Assembly: GCA_050302475.1 (NCBI GenBank)
Contig: JBNLBF010000014.1
Span: 16,235-80,234 of the forward strand
DNA: 64,000 bases
Source of the DNA: NORP23 sp050302475
GTDB lineage: Bacteria > Pseudomonadota > Alphaproteobacteria > Rhodobacterales > Rhodobacteraceae
Direction of reading: 5' to 3'
The position numbers and the translations under genes are program-made. Positions 43,339 through 52,709 of this stretch are shown one piece after another (within the stretch, counting starts at the first letter, position 1; the number at the start of each line of letters is the position of its first letter). The notes under the pieces were generated by a model. That model was not told where the DNA came from, searched no databases, and worked only from the letters and a program-made list of their open reading frames with translations.

Positions 43339-43351
43339 GATTCACAGCTGA

Positions 43352-43702
43352 TCAGGAATAAACCCAGCCGGTTTCGCGGCAGACATTGACCTGTCGCGCT
43401 TCCAGCACGTCACCATCGGCGAACACGGCCTGGAAGTCATACAAGCAGGAACTTGTGCCATCGTCGAAATCGATTGTCATGTAAGTCCCGGACGGCAACA
43501 CGCTGGAGCCAAGCTGGTCCGGACCCCAAGCGTTGTTATAGGAACTGGACGCGTAGAAATGTGTCATCGTCACCCCGGTCCGGTTGGTGATGTCCATCAC
43601 CCGATTTTGACCATCGCTGACGGTATAATATGTGGTTGAGCCATCCTCGACACAGCCTGCGAGGAGAGCGGTGCTCAAAAGAGCAGCGGCTAGTTTCTTC
43701 AT
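43352..43702 (-). CDS. lipoprotein, unknown, 116 residues
   Basis: Lipobox LLAGC near residue 17 (LLSTALLAGCVEDG). The mature domain is strand-rich, with two more cysteines (SSCLYDFQ and VNVCRETG) that may pair. VMDITNRTGVTMTHFYAS and GTYMTIDFDDGTSS look like an immunoglobulin-like sandwich. Two adjacent ATGs; the second (43702) is better spaced from AAGGGG. Unknown family. Confidence 0.72.
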   Translation of the reverse strand: MKKLAAALLSTALLAGCVEDGSTTYYTVSDGQNRVMDITNRTGVTMTHFYASSSYNNAWGPDQLGSSVLPSGTYMTIDFDDGTSSCLYDFQAVFADGDVLEARQVNVCRETGWVYS

Positions 43703-43897
43703 CATTTACCCCTTAATGAGATTACCAATTAGTCAGATAGTGAGGCTTACGTTACGCAAGAGTTTGTCGAAAATCGGGCGCAGAATTGTCAAAAGTTTCC
43801 GTTCGGTATTCAAAATCGAAGAAATCCTGCGCAGAAACCTTGATCCGCGCGCGATTGCGGTTTTTGATCCGGGTAAGACTTGCCGGAAGGGAACGAT

Positions 43898-45025
43898 ATG
43901 GATGACACACCTAGCCTGACACTCGGGATCGAAGAGGAATATCTGATTGTGGATCGTGAAACCCGCGATCTGGTCCGTGAACCGTCCGACGATTTCCATG
44001 CAGCTTGTTCCGAAGCGTTGGGCGAACAGGTGACGGGCGAATATCTGCAATGTCAGGTGGAGATCGGTACCAAACCTCACAAAACCGTACCCGATGCTGC
44101 GAAAGACCTAAAGCAGCTGCGTGCCGGGGTCGCCAAGGCGGCCGAGGCGTTTGGCTATGCTCCGATTGCGGCCTCAACCCATCCGTTCGCCAAATGGCGC
44201 GAGCAGACGCATACCCGCAAGGACCGTTATGACAATCTGCGCAGCGATCTGGGGTTGGCGGTGCGGCGGTTGCTGATTTGCGGGATGCATTGTCATATCG
44301 GAATCGAGGACGAAGATATGCGCCTCGATCTGATGAACCAGGTGACCTATTTCCTGCCGCACCTGCTGGCGCTGTCCTGTTCCTCGCCGTTTTGGGAGGG
44401 GGAGGATACGGGGTTGTCCTCCTATCGCCTGACCGTGTTTGACGCGTTGCCGCGCACCGGCTTGCCGGATCGGCTGGGATCGTTCGGGGAATTCCGGCGG
44501 CTGGTGGACCAGTTGGTCGCGACCGGCGTGATCGAGGACAGTTCTAAGATCTGGTGGGATATCCGGCCCTCGTCGAAATTCCCGACGGTGGAGCAGAGGG
44601 TGACGGATGTCTGTTCACTGGCCGATGACGCGGTGGCGATTGCGGCCACATTTCAGTCGCTGGTGGCGTTTCTGTACCGGCTGCGCAGCCTGAACCAGCG
44701 CTGGCGGATTTATCCCAACACACTGATTGCCGAGAACCGTTGGCAGGCGCAGCGTCACGGTGCGCTGGGGTCACTAATTGATCACGGCAAGTTGGCAATG
44801 GCGCCGGTAAAGGAGCTGGTGGACGAGATTATCTCGCTGGTGGGCGAAGATGCCGATGCACTGGGTTGCCGGACGGAGCTGGAGCGGATCAGAGTGATCG
44901 CGCGGGAAGGATCGTCGGCGGATCGGCAGCGACGGCGGTATGTTGATGCCCGTGCCGCAGGGGCGGATGACCATGAGGCTTGTGTGGCCGTGGTCGATGG
45001 GTTGATCAAAGAATTCACCGCATGA
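43898..45025 (+). CDS. YbdK-type carboxylate-amine ligase
   Basis: 375 residues of the GCS2 superfamily. LTLGIEEEYLIVDRETRDL near the start, CGMHCHIGIED, and RWRIYPNTLIAENRWQAQRHG are diagnostic. Enzymes of this kind have weak gamma-glutamyl-cysteine ligase activity; true substrate unknown. ATG 43898 follows GGAAGGGAACGAT. ATGA overlap with the next gene. Confidence 0.9.
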   Translation: MDDTPSLTLGIEEEYLIVDRETRDLVREPSDDFHAACSEALGEQVTGEYLQCQVEIGTKPHKTVPDAAKDLKQLRAGVAKAAEAFGYAPIAASTHPFAKWREQTHTRKDRYDNLRSDLGLAVRRLLICGMHCHIGIEDEDMRLDLMNQVTYFLPHLLALSCSSPFWEGEDTGLSSYRLTVFDALPRTGLPDRLGSFGEFRRLVDQLVATGVIEDSSKIWWDIRPSSKFPTVEQRVTDVCSLADDAVAIAATFQSLVAFLYRLRSLNQRWRIYPNTLIAENRWQAQRHGALGSLIDHGKLAMAPVKELVDEIISLVGEDADALGCRTELERIRVIAREGSSADRQRRRYVDARAAGADDHEACVAVVDGLIKEFTA

Positions 45026-45477
45026 CGATAGATATGACCACGCTTGAAAGGTTTATCGTTTCGGCGAAAGCGGCCTGCTATGTTGGCGACGGCGCGTCCA
45101 CCAAACCCAGCCGCAATGGATCGCATGACCTTGAGTTTCAGGACGGCGACTGGCGGTATCTCGACAGTTATTTCGGCGGCACGGATTTTCTGGGGCAGGA
45201 GGTTGTCTGGTTCAAGGGTGCCCCGGTCTGGGCGATGAACTATTACGGTTATATCCTGCGCGACGACTTGATTGATGCGTCCCGCGCCGGAAATGTAATC
45301 AAGGTAGTGCTCGCCACCCTGTATCAGGATGGGCGGTTCCTTGGCGGATTTGAAATGCCAGTTGGAGAGTATGTTTACGCCGACGGCAATACCGGAAATG
45401 TCCGGAATTTTCATGGGGTTGAGACGATTTCACTGGATTCGGAAATTGTATCCCGTCTGGATTATCGTGGCGGTTGA
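45022..45477 (+). CDS. DUF5680-type protein
   Basis: 151 residues, starts in the ATGA overlap with the ligase gene. Sequence LERFIVSAKAACYVGDG followed by DLEFQDGDWRYLDSYFGGTD and VVWFKGAPVWAMNYYGY matches the DUF5680 group, sometimes fused to XRE regulators elsewhere. Probably cytosolic; function not known. Confidence 0.75.
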   Translation: MTIDMTTLERFIVSAKAACYVGDGASTKPSRNGSHDLEFQDGDWRYLDSYFGGTDFLGQEVVWFKGAPVWAMNYYGYILRDDLIDASRAGNVIKVVLATLYQDGRFLGGFEMPVGEYVYADGNTGNVRNFHGVETISLDSEIVSRLDYRGG

Positions 45478-45531
45478 ATACGACCATAAATCTTTCCGGC
45501 GCGTGGTTCCACACGCCAGAAAGGTGTATTC
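45476..45531. terminator. imperfect inverted repeat between the DUF5680 gene and ssb
   Basis: GAATAC (45476-45481) pairs with GTATTC (45526-45531). An inner stem CTTTCCGGCG / CGCCAGAAAG has two mismatches. It sits between two convergent genes and likely ends both transcripts. Confidence 0.5.
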
Positions 45532-45562
45532 TTTAATCCGAGCGTCTAGTACAGCTAGACCC

Positions 45563-46027
45563 TTAAAACGGGATTTCGTCATCCAGATCATTATTTCCAG
45601 CAGGGGCTGCCGGGCCGGGATCCTGCGAACCACCGTAATCATTACCGTAGCTGCTGCCACCACCACCGCTGTCACCACGGCCGCCAAGCATCACCAGTTT
45701 GGCGTCAAACCCTTGCAAGACAACTTCGGTTGAATAGCGGTCAGCACCGGACTGATCCTGCCATTTGCGGGTCTGGAGTTTCCCTTCCAGATACACGGTC
45801 GATCCTTTGCGGAGATATTGCTCGCACACCCGAACCAACCCTTCGGAGAAAATCGCGACCGTATGCCATTCGGTGCGCTCGCGTTGCTCGCCGCTATTGC
45901 GGTCGCGCCAGCGTTCCGAGGTTGCGACACGCAAATTGCAGACTTTGCCGCCATTCTGGAATGTCCGCACCTCTGGGTCCGCGCCCAGATTGCCAATTAG
46001 AATTACTTTGTTGACGCTGCCCGACAT
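45563..46027 (-). CDS. ssb: single-stranded DNA-binding protein
   Basis: 154 residues. The OB fold begins SVNKVILIGNLGADPEVRTF, with EWHTVAIFSEGLVRVCEQYL; then a Gly/Ser-rich linker, and the acidic tip DDEIPF that recruits repair proteins. The linker is short (about 40 residues), normal for alphaproteobacteria. GAGGAGAAAAAG precedes ATG 46027. Near uvrA, but on a separate transcript. Confidence 0.96.
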   Translation of the reverse strand: MSGSVNKVILIGNLGADPEVRTFQNGGKVCNLRVATSERWRDRNSGEQRERTEWHTVAIFSEGLVRVCEQYLRKGSTVYLEGKLQTRKWQDQSGADRYSTEVVLQGFDAKLVMLGGRGDSGGGGSSYGNDYGGSQDPGPAAPAGNNDLDDEIPF

Positions 46028-46176
46028 CTTTTTCTCCTCATCGAATCTTTGCGCGAATTAACCATATTTGATGCAGATAAACCACAGCGAGTGATAATAA
46101 GACGTAAATATCTCGCAAAAGATGAAATCCGTGCTAAACTCTCTCCAAAATAAAGCAGAATTGCAGGCAGAGTATC

Positions 46177-46848
46177 ATGAAACGTGTTTTGATCCCCTTT
46201 ATGCTGGGCGTTTTTGCCTGTGCGGGTAACGCACAGGTGGTGACGATTACGACGGTGCCAAGTGAAGCTGCGCCGCTGGTGGACGTGAATGATCTGGAAG
46301 CCGTGAATTCCCTGATTGCGAAATATAATGCGCGCGAGGTTGCGCCGGGCTCGATGGCTGACCAATTGCGCTCGCTGCGCCACCGAGTGCTTGCTGATCC
46401 TTTCCCGATCCCGCAAGAGGTCACCGAAGGTAGCCATTTCGAAATCGCGATTAAAATGGCCAACCGCTACGGCATTCCCGCGCAGCTGTTTTTCAATCTT
46501 GTGACGGCGGAGTCCAATTGGGATGCAATGATTACCTCGCACCGGGGTGCTATTGGTTTGACGCAGCTTATGCCAGGAACGGCTGAAGAACTTGGTGTAG
46601 ACCCTTGGGATGCTTACGAAAATTTGGAAGGCGGGGCGCGTTACCTAAGCCAGCAATACCAGACATTCGGCTCGTGGGAACTGGCGCTCGCCGCCTATAA
46701 TGCCGGCCCCGGAGCAGTGCAACGTTATGATGGCATTCCGCCTTATGCGGAGACGCAGGATTACGTGCAAAAGATCATGCAGGAATTTGACGAAGATGCA
46801 CTGGAAGCCGCGCTGGATATCTCCTCGCTACCGGAGCGTGCGTTCTAA
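46177..46848 (+). CDS. lytic transglycosylase (SLT domain)
   Basis: 223 residues. The signal peptide ends AGNAQ. The SLT domain occupies about 85-200, with catalytic Glu in VTAESNWDAM, then GLTQLMPGTAEELG and AAYNAGPGAVQRYDGIPPY. Cleaves peptidoglycan glycan strands in the periplasm. No lipobox, so soluble. Ends with a 4-base stop overlap (CTAA) with the CPBP gene. Confidence 0.92.
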   Translation: MKRVLIPFMLGVFACAGNAQVVTITTVPSEAAPLVDVNDLEAVNSLIAKYNAREVAPGSMADQLRSLRHRVLADPFPIPQEVTEGSHFEIAIKMANRYGIPAQLFFNLVTAESNWDAMITSHRGAIGLTQLMPGTAEELGVDPWDAYENLEGGARYLSQQYQTFGSWELALAAYNAGPGAVQRYDGIPPYAETQDYVQKIMQEFDEDALEAALDISSLPERAF

Positions 46849-47627
46849 CCGCGCCACCAGCGCCAGATCACCCAGATACCCATCACCATGACACCGGTTG
46901 ACACGATCGCCGCTGGAATGCCCGACGTGGCGGGGGTGGCGACTGACAAGTTGTAGGTTATGTGCCAAAAGGCAACAATCAGGATCGAATTTTCGAAGGT
47001 CAGGTAAATCCACGCCAGCACGTAGGCGCCAAGCCCCAACCCGATCATCCAACCGATCAGCATCGGTCCTATCAGGTCGCTCATCGACTGGTTCAGGATA
47101 AATAGTGGTAGATGCCACAGCAGCCAAACGATCGCGACGATCGCCGTTGCCTGCAATTTTCCGAGCCTTGGATGCAGATGATGCAACAGGAATCCACGCC
47201 AGCCGACCTCCTCACCATAGCCATTGAGCAGGATCACAAATATCACGAATCCGGCCGCACCCATCGCAGGGGGCACACCTGGATAGGCCCAAAAATCCGC
47301 CATGGGCGGGTAGGGGATGCCGGTCGCGCTGAGCAACAGAAACCAGACCAAGGCGATCACTGGTGGGGCGGCGATCAGCAAGACCGCCAACCTCCAGTTG
47401 GTTGGAATTTTCAGACATCGGCGCCCCAGATCAGCTAATCCCGCGCGTCCCTGCCGCATTGCCGTAACAATCACCGCCGCCAGCGCAGGGCCAAATAATC
47501 CAGGGAGATGGCTGACCGTGGAGCCGGGTGTCACCCGTAATCCCATCGCAATCAACACCCCCCAATAGCTCCAGCTGAGCAGATAGGCGAGCGCGATAAA
47601 AGTGATAATGGGTCCGGAACGATACAA
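46845..47627 (-). CDS. CPBP-family intramembrane glutamic endopeptidase
   Basis: About 260 residues with seven or eight hydrophobic segments. CPBP signature GEEVGWRGFLLHHL (two Glu and Arg) and WLLWHLPLF (second motif His). Abi-like enzymes of this family cleave membrane peptides or prenylated proteins. The start is set at TTG 47627, because AGGAGG lies 7 bases before it; ATG 47651 would place that site inside the gene. Substrate unknown. Confidence 0.85.
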   Translation of the reverse strand: MYRSGPIITFIALAYLLSWSYWGVLIAMGLRVTPGSTVSHLPGLFGPALAAVIVTAMRQGRAGLADLGRRCLKIPTNWRLAVLLIAAPPVIALVWFLLLSATGIPYPPMADFWAYPGVPPAMGAAGFVIFVILLNGYGEEVGWRGFLLHHLHPRLGKLQATAIVAIVWLLWHLPLFILNQSMSDLIGPMLIGWMIGLGLGAYVLAWIYLTFENSILIVAFWHITYNLSVATPATSGIPAAIVSTGVMVMGIWVIWRWWRG

Positions 47628-47688
47628 GCCGATGCCTCCTGTTGGAAACATCGGCCTGTGTGGGGGAAACGTCGTTGACGCAGATCAA

Positions 47689-48042
47689 TCAGGCGGAGTA
47701 CGGAACCCGCTCGCCACCAGCCTGCACCCAATTGGCCAGACCGCCGATATTTGTGGCTTCCTTGAAACCGAACTGTTGCAGCGCCTGCGTGGCCATGCCG
47801 GAACGCGCGCCGGAAGCGCAATAGAGGTAAACCGGCTTCGTCTGATCCAGCGTTTTGTCAAATTCGGGATGCTGCGGATTGGCTTTGGTGTTGATCATCA
47901 TCAACGGGATATGGATCGCGCCTTCGGCAATCCCGGTTTGTGTAACTTCGGAAATGTCGCGGACGTCGATCAGGGTTGCGTTACCGGCTTTCACCATCTC
48001 GGTGATCCCGGCAGGGGTCAGGGGTTTCGCTTGCATATTCAT
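47689..48042 (-). CDS. rhodanese-domain protein
   Basis: 117 residues, one rhodanese domain. ATLIDVRDISEVTQTGI and the active loop YLYCASGARSGMATQ with the sulfur-carrying Cys. Likely moves persulfide sulfur or detoxifies cyanide; actual role open. GAGAGAGCAC precedes ATG 48042. Divergent from the next gene. Confidence 0.88.
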   Translation of the reverse strand: MNMQAKPLTPAGITEMVKAGNATLIDVRDISEVTQTGIAEGAIHIPLMMINTKANPQHPEFDKTLDQTKPVYLYCASGARSGMATQALQQFGFKEATNIGGLANWVQAGGERVPYSA

Positions 48043-48154
48043 GTGCTCTCTCTCACGGGTTTGGTTGAAACCAACATATTCATGATCACGAATATGTCTA
48101 GAGGCAAAACCGAAAAATCTTGCAAATTTTTCGAAAATCACCGCAGGTTGTAGG

Positions 48155-48739
48155 ATGAGTGTTGGAATCGGACATAATCAGGGCCCCGCAATGGGCCGTG
48201 GATTTCGCAAGGTCGCCTGGGCGAAGGCCCGTGCAGACCTGCTGGGCAACAAGGTCCCATTGCAGATCGTGCGGATGCGTGTGCGACGTGCCGAGGAGCT
48301 GGGGCTGAGCTATCCGCAATATGCCTCCGTCCTGATGGGGACGGGGCGGGATATCACCGCGTTTCTGTTTACGGTGGACGGCTTGCAGCTGCGCTTGCGG
48401 CGCGAGTTGGAGATGCCGGATCGCGTTCGCGACAAATTGCAGGGGTTGGCGAAAGCCGATTTGCTAAGCTTTGCGCCCTCGGGTGAAGATCCAGCGGATT
48501 TCCGAACCGAGCTGACGGATGTTGCTGGCGTCCCGATCGTGCAGGCAACCGCGGAACCAAAACCCTCCGCCAGTTGGGCGGAGGCCAAGGCCGCGATCCG
48601 CGCGACGCTGGACCCGATTAAACTGCCGGGTGGGGCGGTGATCATGGTCGGCACGCGGGCTGAGGAAGCCGATTGGGCGACAGCCGGAAAGCTGGCACGT
48701 TTTCTGCCCAGCACAGAATATTTTGGAGCAGGCGCATGA
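48155..48739 (+). CDS. conserved hypothetical protein
   Basis: 194 residues. Begins MSVGIGHNQGPAMGRGF, then HTH-like helices (IVRMRVRRAEELGLSYPQYA, ITAFLFTVDGLQLRLRREL). Residues 120-190 (WAEAKAAIRATLDPIKLPGG) form a second region. The GHNQGP opening recurs in alphaproteobacterial proteins of unknown role. Overlaps the small membrane protein gene (ATGA). Confidence 0.7.
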   Translation: MSVGIGHNQGPAMGRGFRKVAWAKARADLLGNKVPLQIVRMRVRRAEELGLSYPQYASVLMGTGRDITAFLFTVDGLQLRLRRELEMPDRVRDKLQGLAKADLLSFAPSGEDPADFRTELTDVAGVPIVQATAEPKPSASWAEAKAAIRATLDPIKLPGGAVIMVGTRAEEADWATAGKLARFLPSTEYFGAGA

Positions 48740-48921
48740 ACAAACTGTTGAAACTTATCCTGATTGTGATCCTGTTTGTGGGTTTCTCCTGGGGCATTCG
48801 GCATTTCATGCTCAGTAACCTTTCCAGCCAACCTTGGTTTGAGGCGAACTTCATATATGCGGCTTTCCCACTAGGCCTGATCCTGGCTATCCTGATCGTG
48901 TCACGGTTGGAGAAACGGTAA
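48736..48921 (+). CDS. 61-residue membrane protein
   Basis: Two hydrophobic segments (LILIVILFVGFSWGI and AFPLGLILAILIVSRL) with a short loop between. Coupled to the upstream gene by ATGA. Unknown role. Confidence 0.68.
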   Translation: MNKLLKLILIVILFVGFSWGIRHFMLSNLSSQPWFEANFIYAAFPLGLILAILIVSRLEKR

Positions 48922-49037
48922 GTCAGTCCCGCCGACTTGGCGAGGAATTGATGCATTCACCCCTTGCAATGGTCACGTTTTGTTCCCATTCTGGTTAACC
49001 AAACCTTTCTGCGATTCTCTGCCGTCACGGGGGCTAC

Positions 49038-51917
49038 ATGGCCGAACTGAAAAATATCGAAGTCCGCGGCGCGCGCGAACATAATCTGAAGAATATCGAT
49101 GTGGATATTCCGCGCAACGAGCTGACGGTGATTACCGGGCTGTCTGGTTCGGGGAAGTCGTCACTGGCGTTTGATACGATTTATGCCGAAGGGCAGCGGC
49201 GTTATGTCGAAAGCCTGTCGGCCTATGCCCGGCAGTTTCTGGACATGATGCAGAAGCCGGATGTGGATCACATTTCCGGTCTGTCCCCCGCCATTTCAAT
49301 TGAACAGAAAACGACGTCGAAGAACCCGCGCTCGACCGTGGGCACGGTGACCGAGATTTACGATTATATGCGTCTGCTGTTCGCGCGTGTGGGGACGCCG
49401 TATTCGCCCGCGACCGGGCTGCCGATCGAAGCGCAGCAGGTCAGCGAAATGGTCGATCGCGTGATGGCGATGGAGGAGGGGACGCGCGCCTATTTGCTCG
49501 CCCCTATTGTGCGGGATCGCAAGGGCGAATATCGCAAGGAATTCGCCGAGCTGCGCAAGCAGGGATTCCAGCGCGTGAAGGTGAATGGCGAGTTTTACGA
49601 ACTCGATGCGCCGCCCGAGTTGGACAAGAAATATCGCCACAATATCGACGTGGTCGTGGACCGGATTGTCGTGAAGGACGGTCTGGCGACGCGGTTGGCT
49701 GACAGTTTCCGAACGGCACTGAATTTGGCGGATGGGATCGCGGTGTTGGAGACCGCGCCGAAGGAAGGCGATCCGGAGCGTATGACGTTTTCGGAAAACT
49801 TTGCCTGTCCGGTGAGCGGTTTCACAATTCCCGAAATCGAACCGCGCCTGTTCAGTTTCAACGCACCTTTTGGAGCCTGTCCGGATTGTGACGGATTGGG
49901 AGTTGAACTGTATTTTGACGAACGGTTGGTTGTGCCCGATGAATCGCTGTCCCTGAATGGCGGGGCGCTGGCGCCGTGGTCCAAGGGAAAGTCGCCCTAT
50001 TACCGCCAGACGCTGGAGGCGCTGGGTAAGCATTTCAAATTCAAGGCGAGTGTGCCGTGGAAGGACCTGCCTGAAAAGGCCAAGCAGGTGATGCTATATG
50101 GCTCGGACGGGGAAGAGGTGAAATTTCGCTACGATGAAGGCGGCCGGGTCTACGAAATCTCGCGTCCCTTCGAAGGGGTGATCCCCAATATGGAACGCCG
50201 TTATCGGGAAACCGATTCCAACTGGGTGCGCGAGGAGTTCGAGCGCTATCAGAACAACCGCCATTGCGGCACCTGCGACGGGTATCGTCTGAAGGCCGAG
50301 GCGCTGGCGGTGAAGATCGGTCCGGCGAAGAACCCCAAACAGCTGCTGCATGTCGGGCAGGTCGTGCAGATGTCGATCAAGGAGGCGCTGGCTTGGATCG
50401 AAAGCGTTCCTGATGTGCTGTCTGCTCAGAATAACGAAATCGCCCGCGCGATCCTGAAAGAAATCCGCGAACGGTTGGGGTTTCTGGTGAATGTGGGTCT
50501 CGACTACCTGACGCTTAGCCGAAATTCCGGCACGCTTAGCGGCGGAGAGAGCCAGCGTATCCGGCTGGCGAGCCAGATCGGGTCGGGCCTGACCGGTGTG
50601 CTGTATGTGCTGGATGAACCCTCAATCGGGCTGCATCAACGCGACAATGGGCGGCTTTTGACGACGCTGAAGAACCTGCGCGATCAGGGCAACACGGTTC
50701 TGGTGGTCGAACATGATGAGGAAGCCATCCGCGAGGCGGATTACGTCCTCGATATCGGCCCCAAGGCCGGGGTGCATGGTGGCGAGGTGATTGCGTCCGG
50801 GACGCCCGCGCAGGTGGCAAAATCGAAAAATTCGATCACTGGGCAATATCTGCGCGGCGAGAAAGAAATCAAGATTCCCGCTTCCCGGCGCAAGGGAAAT
50901 GGAAAGTCGGTCGTCGTTGAAAATGCCACTGGCAACAACCTGCGCGGCATCACGGCGGAGTTTCCGCTGGGCACGTTCACCTGCGTGACGGGTGTTTCTG
51001 GCGGCGGGAAATCGACGCTGACAATTGAAACGCTGTTCAAAACCGCCTCGATGCGCCTGAACGGGGCGCGGCAGGTTCCCGCGCCGTGTGAGAGCATCAA
51101 GGGCCTCCAGCATCTGGACAAGGTGATCGATATCGACCAGTCCCCGATTGGCCGCACGCCACGTTCCAACCCTGCGACCTACACGGGCGCTTTCACCCCG
51201 ATCCGAGACTGGTTCGCAGGGATGCCGGAATCCAAAGCACGCGGCTACCAGCCAGGACGGTTTTCGTTCAACGTCAAAGGCGGCCGATGCGAGGCTTGTA
51301 AGGGCGACGGGCTGATCAAGATCGAGATGCACTTCCTGCCCGACGTCTATGTCACCTGTGAAAGCTGCGGCGGCAAGCGCTACAACCGCGAAACGCTGGA
51401 GATCAAGTTCAAGGGTAAATCCATCGCCGATGTGCTGGATATGACAGTTGAAGATGCCGAAGAATTTTTCAAGGCGGTTCCGTCGATCCGAGAGAAAATG
51501 ACAACGCTGATGCGCGTGGGCCTCGGCTATATCAAGGTCGGCCAATCCGCGACGACATTGTCGGGCGGCGAAGCACAGCGGGTGAAGCTGTCGAAAGAAT
51601 TGTCGAAACGCTCCACGGGCCGGACACTTTATATTCTGGATGAACCGACGACCGGTCTGCATTTCGAGGATGTGAACAAACTGTTGGAAGTGCTGCATGA
51701 ATTGGTGGATCAGGGGAACTCGGTCATCGTGATCGAGCATAATCTTGATGTTATCAAAACCGCCGATCATATCATCGATATCGGACCGGAGGGTGGTGAC
51801 GGCGGCGGATTGATCGTGGCCACCGGAACACCCGAGGCAATCGCTGGGGTGAAAGACAGCCACACTGGCGCGTATCTGAAGGATATTCTGGGCAAAGGGG
51901 CCGTCGCGGCAGAGTGA
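49038..51917 (+). CDS. uvrA: excinuclease ABC subunit A
   Basis: 959 residues. Two ABC ATPase halves, Walker A GLSGSGKSS near residue 32 and GVSGGGKST near 655; zinc sites CPDCDGL and CEACKGDG with CESCGGKRYN; signature GTLSGGESQR and TTLSGGEAQR. Recognises bulky DNA damage and loads UvrB in nucleotide excision repair. Starts at ATG 49038 with a weak ribosome site (ACGGGGGCTAC). I saw no convincing SOS box upstream. Confidence 0.97.
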   Translation: MAELKNIEVRGAREHNLKNIDVDIPRNELTVITGLSGSGKSSLAFDTIYAEGQRRYVESLSAYARQFLDMMQKPDVDHISGLSPAISIEQKTTSKNPRSTVGTVTEIYDYMRLLFARVGTPYSPATGLPIEAQQVSEMVDRVMAMEEGTRAYLLAPIVRDRKGEYRKEFAELRKQGFQRVKVNGEFYELDAPPELDKKYRHNIDVVVDRIVVKDGLATRLADSFRTALNLADGIAVLETAPKEGDPERMTFSENFACPVSGFTIPEIEPRLFSFNAPFGACPDCDGLGVELYFDERLVVPDESLSLNGGALAPWSKGKSPYYRQTLEALGKHFKFKASVPWKDLPEKAKQVMLYGSDGEEVKFRYDEGGRVYEISRPFEGVIPNMERRYRETDSNWVREEFERYQNNRHCGTCDGYRLKAEALAVKIGPAKNPKQLLHVGQVVQMSIKEALAWIESVPDVLSAQNNEIARAILKEIRERLGFLVNVGLDYLTLSRNSGTLSGGESQRIRLASQIGSGLTGVLYVLDEPSIGLHQRDNGRLLTTLKNLRDQGNTVLVVEHDEEAIREADYVLDIGPKAGVHGGEVIASGTPAQVAKSKNSITGQYLRGEKEIKIPASRRKGNGKSVVVENATGNNLRGITAEFPLGTFTCVTGVSGGGKSTLTIETLFKTASMRLNGARQVPAPCESIKGLQHLDKVIDIDQSPIGRTPRSNPATYTGAFTPIRDWFAGMPESKARGYQPGRFSFNVKGGRCEACKGDGLIKIEMHFLPDVYVTCESCGGKRYNRETLEIKFKGKSIADVLDMTVEDAEEFFKAVPSIREKMTTLMRVGLGYIKVGQSATTLSGGEAQRVKLSKELSKRSTGRTLYILDEPTTGLHFEDVNKLLEVLHELVDQGNSVIVIEHNLDVIKTADHIIDIGPEGGDGGGLIVATGTPEAIAGVKDSHTGAYLKDILGKGAVAAE

Positions 51918-51961
51918 TCGCCGGGAAGAGCAGAAAGCTTTTTGCTCGCATGCTCGGCGAT
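51917..51961 (+). terminator. hairpin after uvrA
   Basis: Outer stem ATCGCCG (51917-51923) with CGGCGAT (51955-51961); inner stem GAGCAGAAAG with CTTTTTGCTC (one mismatch) containing a T5 run. Likely the uvrA terminator. Confidence 0.6.
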
Positions 51962-52094
51962 ACAACCGCGCTGCTTATGCGCCATTTCGTCTGAATGGAC
52001 CCTAGTCGGCTCCGGCAACGTCCGACTATACAAAAAGAATCCCAGAGGCTATGTTTCCCATGGGTGTGGTGGTGTTTGTACGGAGTGATCCGGG

Positions 52095-52649
52095 GTGCAG
52101 AAAATTGCGATTATGGGACTGTCCGGTGCGGGTAAAACCACATTGGCTCGTGAACTTCATGAACTGACGGACCTGCCGGTTATCAGTTTTGATGCCTCGC
52201 GTTATGTAAACCATGTAGAGACCAGAAATTGGTCGGACCGCCGAGACCACGTGGTCGCGCAACTCAATGCAGATAAATGGATCATGGATGGCGGCGTTCA
52301 AGTCTTCCCCGAGATAAGACACGCAGCAGAATGCATTGTGTTTCTAAAACCCAGAAAGCCGGTGATTTTTGTTAATTTGATCAAACGGTTCTGGCAGAAT
52401 GGCGGCAAGTTGCCCGAGGATTTCAGCAATAACCGTAGACCACGCATCGACTTGTGGACCTGTTTTCGTCGGGCGTTTCTGCTGGGTGGTGTTCGCCGCA
52501 AAATGCAGCACGCCTTTGCATCTGCCCCTGACTGGGTGGAGAGAATCGTAATCGATACCCCTGAAAGTCGCGCCGCATTTCTGGCGCGCATCAGCGCCGC
52601 ACATCAGATTCAGATGCGCCACACGCCACAGGAAATAGCTGCCGAATAG
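52095..52649 (+). CDS. P-loop kinase-like protein
   Basis: 184 residues with Walker A GLSGAGKTTLARELHEL near the start, resembling topology-modulation or adenylate-kinase-like FlaR proteins (WIMDGGVQVFPEIRHAAEC). Nucleotide kinase activity plausible; substrate unknown. GTG 52095 start. Lies 60 bases before the patatin gene, same strand. Confidence 0.75.
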   Translation: MQKIAIMGLSGAGKTTLARELHELTDLPVISFDASRYVNHVETRNWSDRRDHVVAQLNADKWIMDGGVQVFPEIRHAAECIVFLKPRKPVIFVNLIKRFWQNGGKLPEDFSNNRRPRIDLWTCFRRAFLLGGVRRKMQHAFASAPDWVERIVIDTPESRAAFLARISAAHQIQMRHTPQEIAAE

Positions 52650-52709
52650 GACTGCTTGAAATGCCCTTTGAACCGTATCATTGTAGGTCTGCAATCAGGG
52701 GCTGATCAG

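Noticed and set aside
48975..49000. SOS box-like GTTC half-site before uvrA
   Set aside because: One GTTC is present near 48980, but the second half after seven bases is GGTT, not GTTC; too weak.
50622..51965. Minus-strand 447-codon open frame opposite uvrA
   Set aside because: An antisense shadow of the conserved UvrA C-terminal half; no ribosome site.
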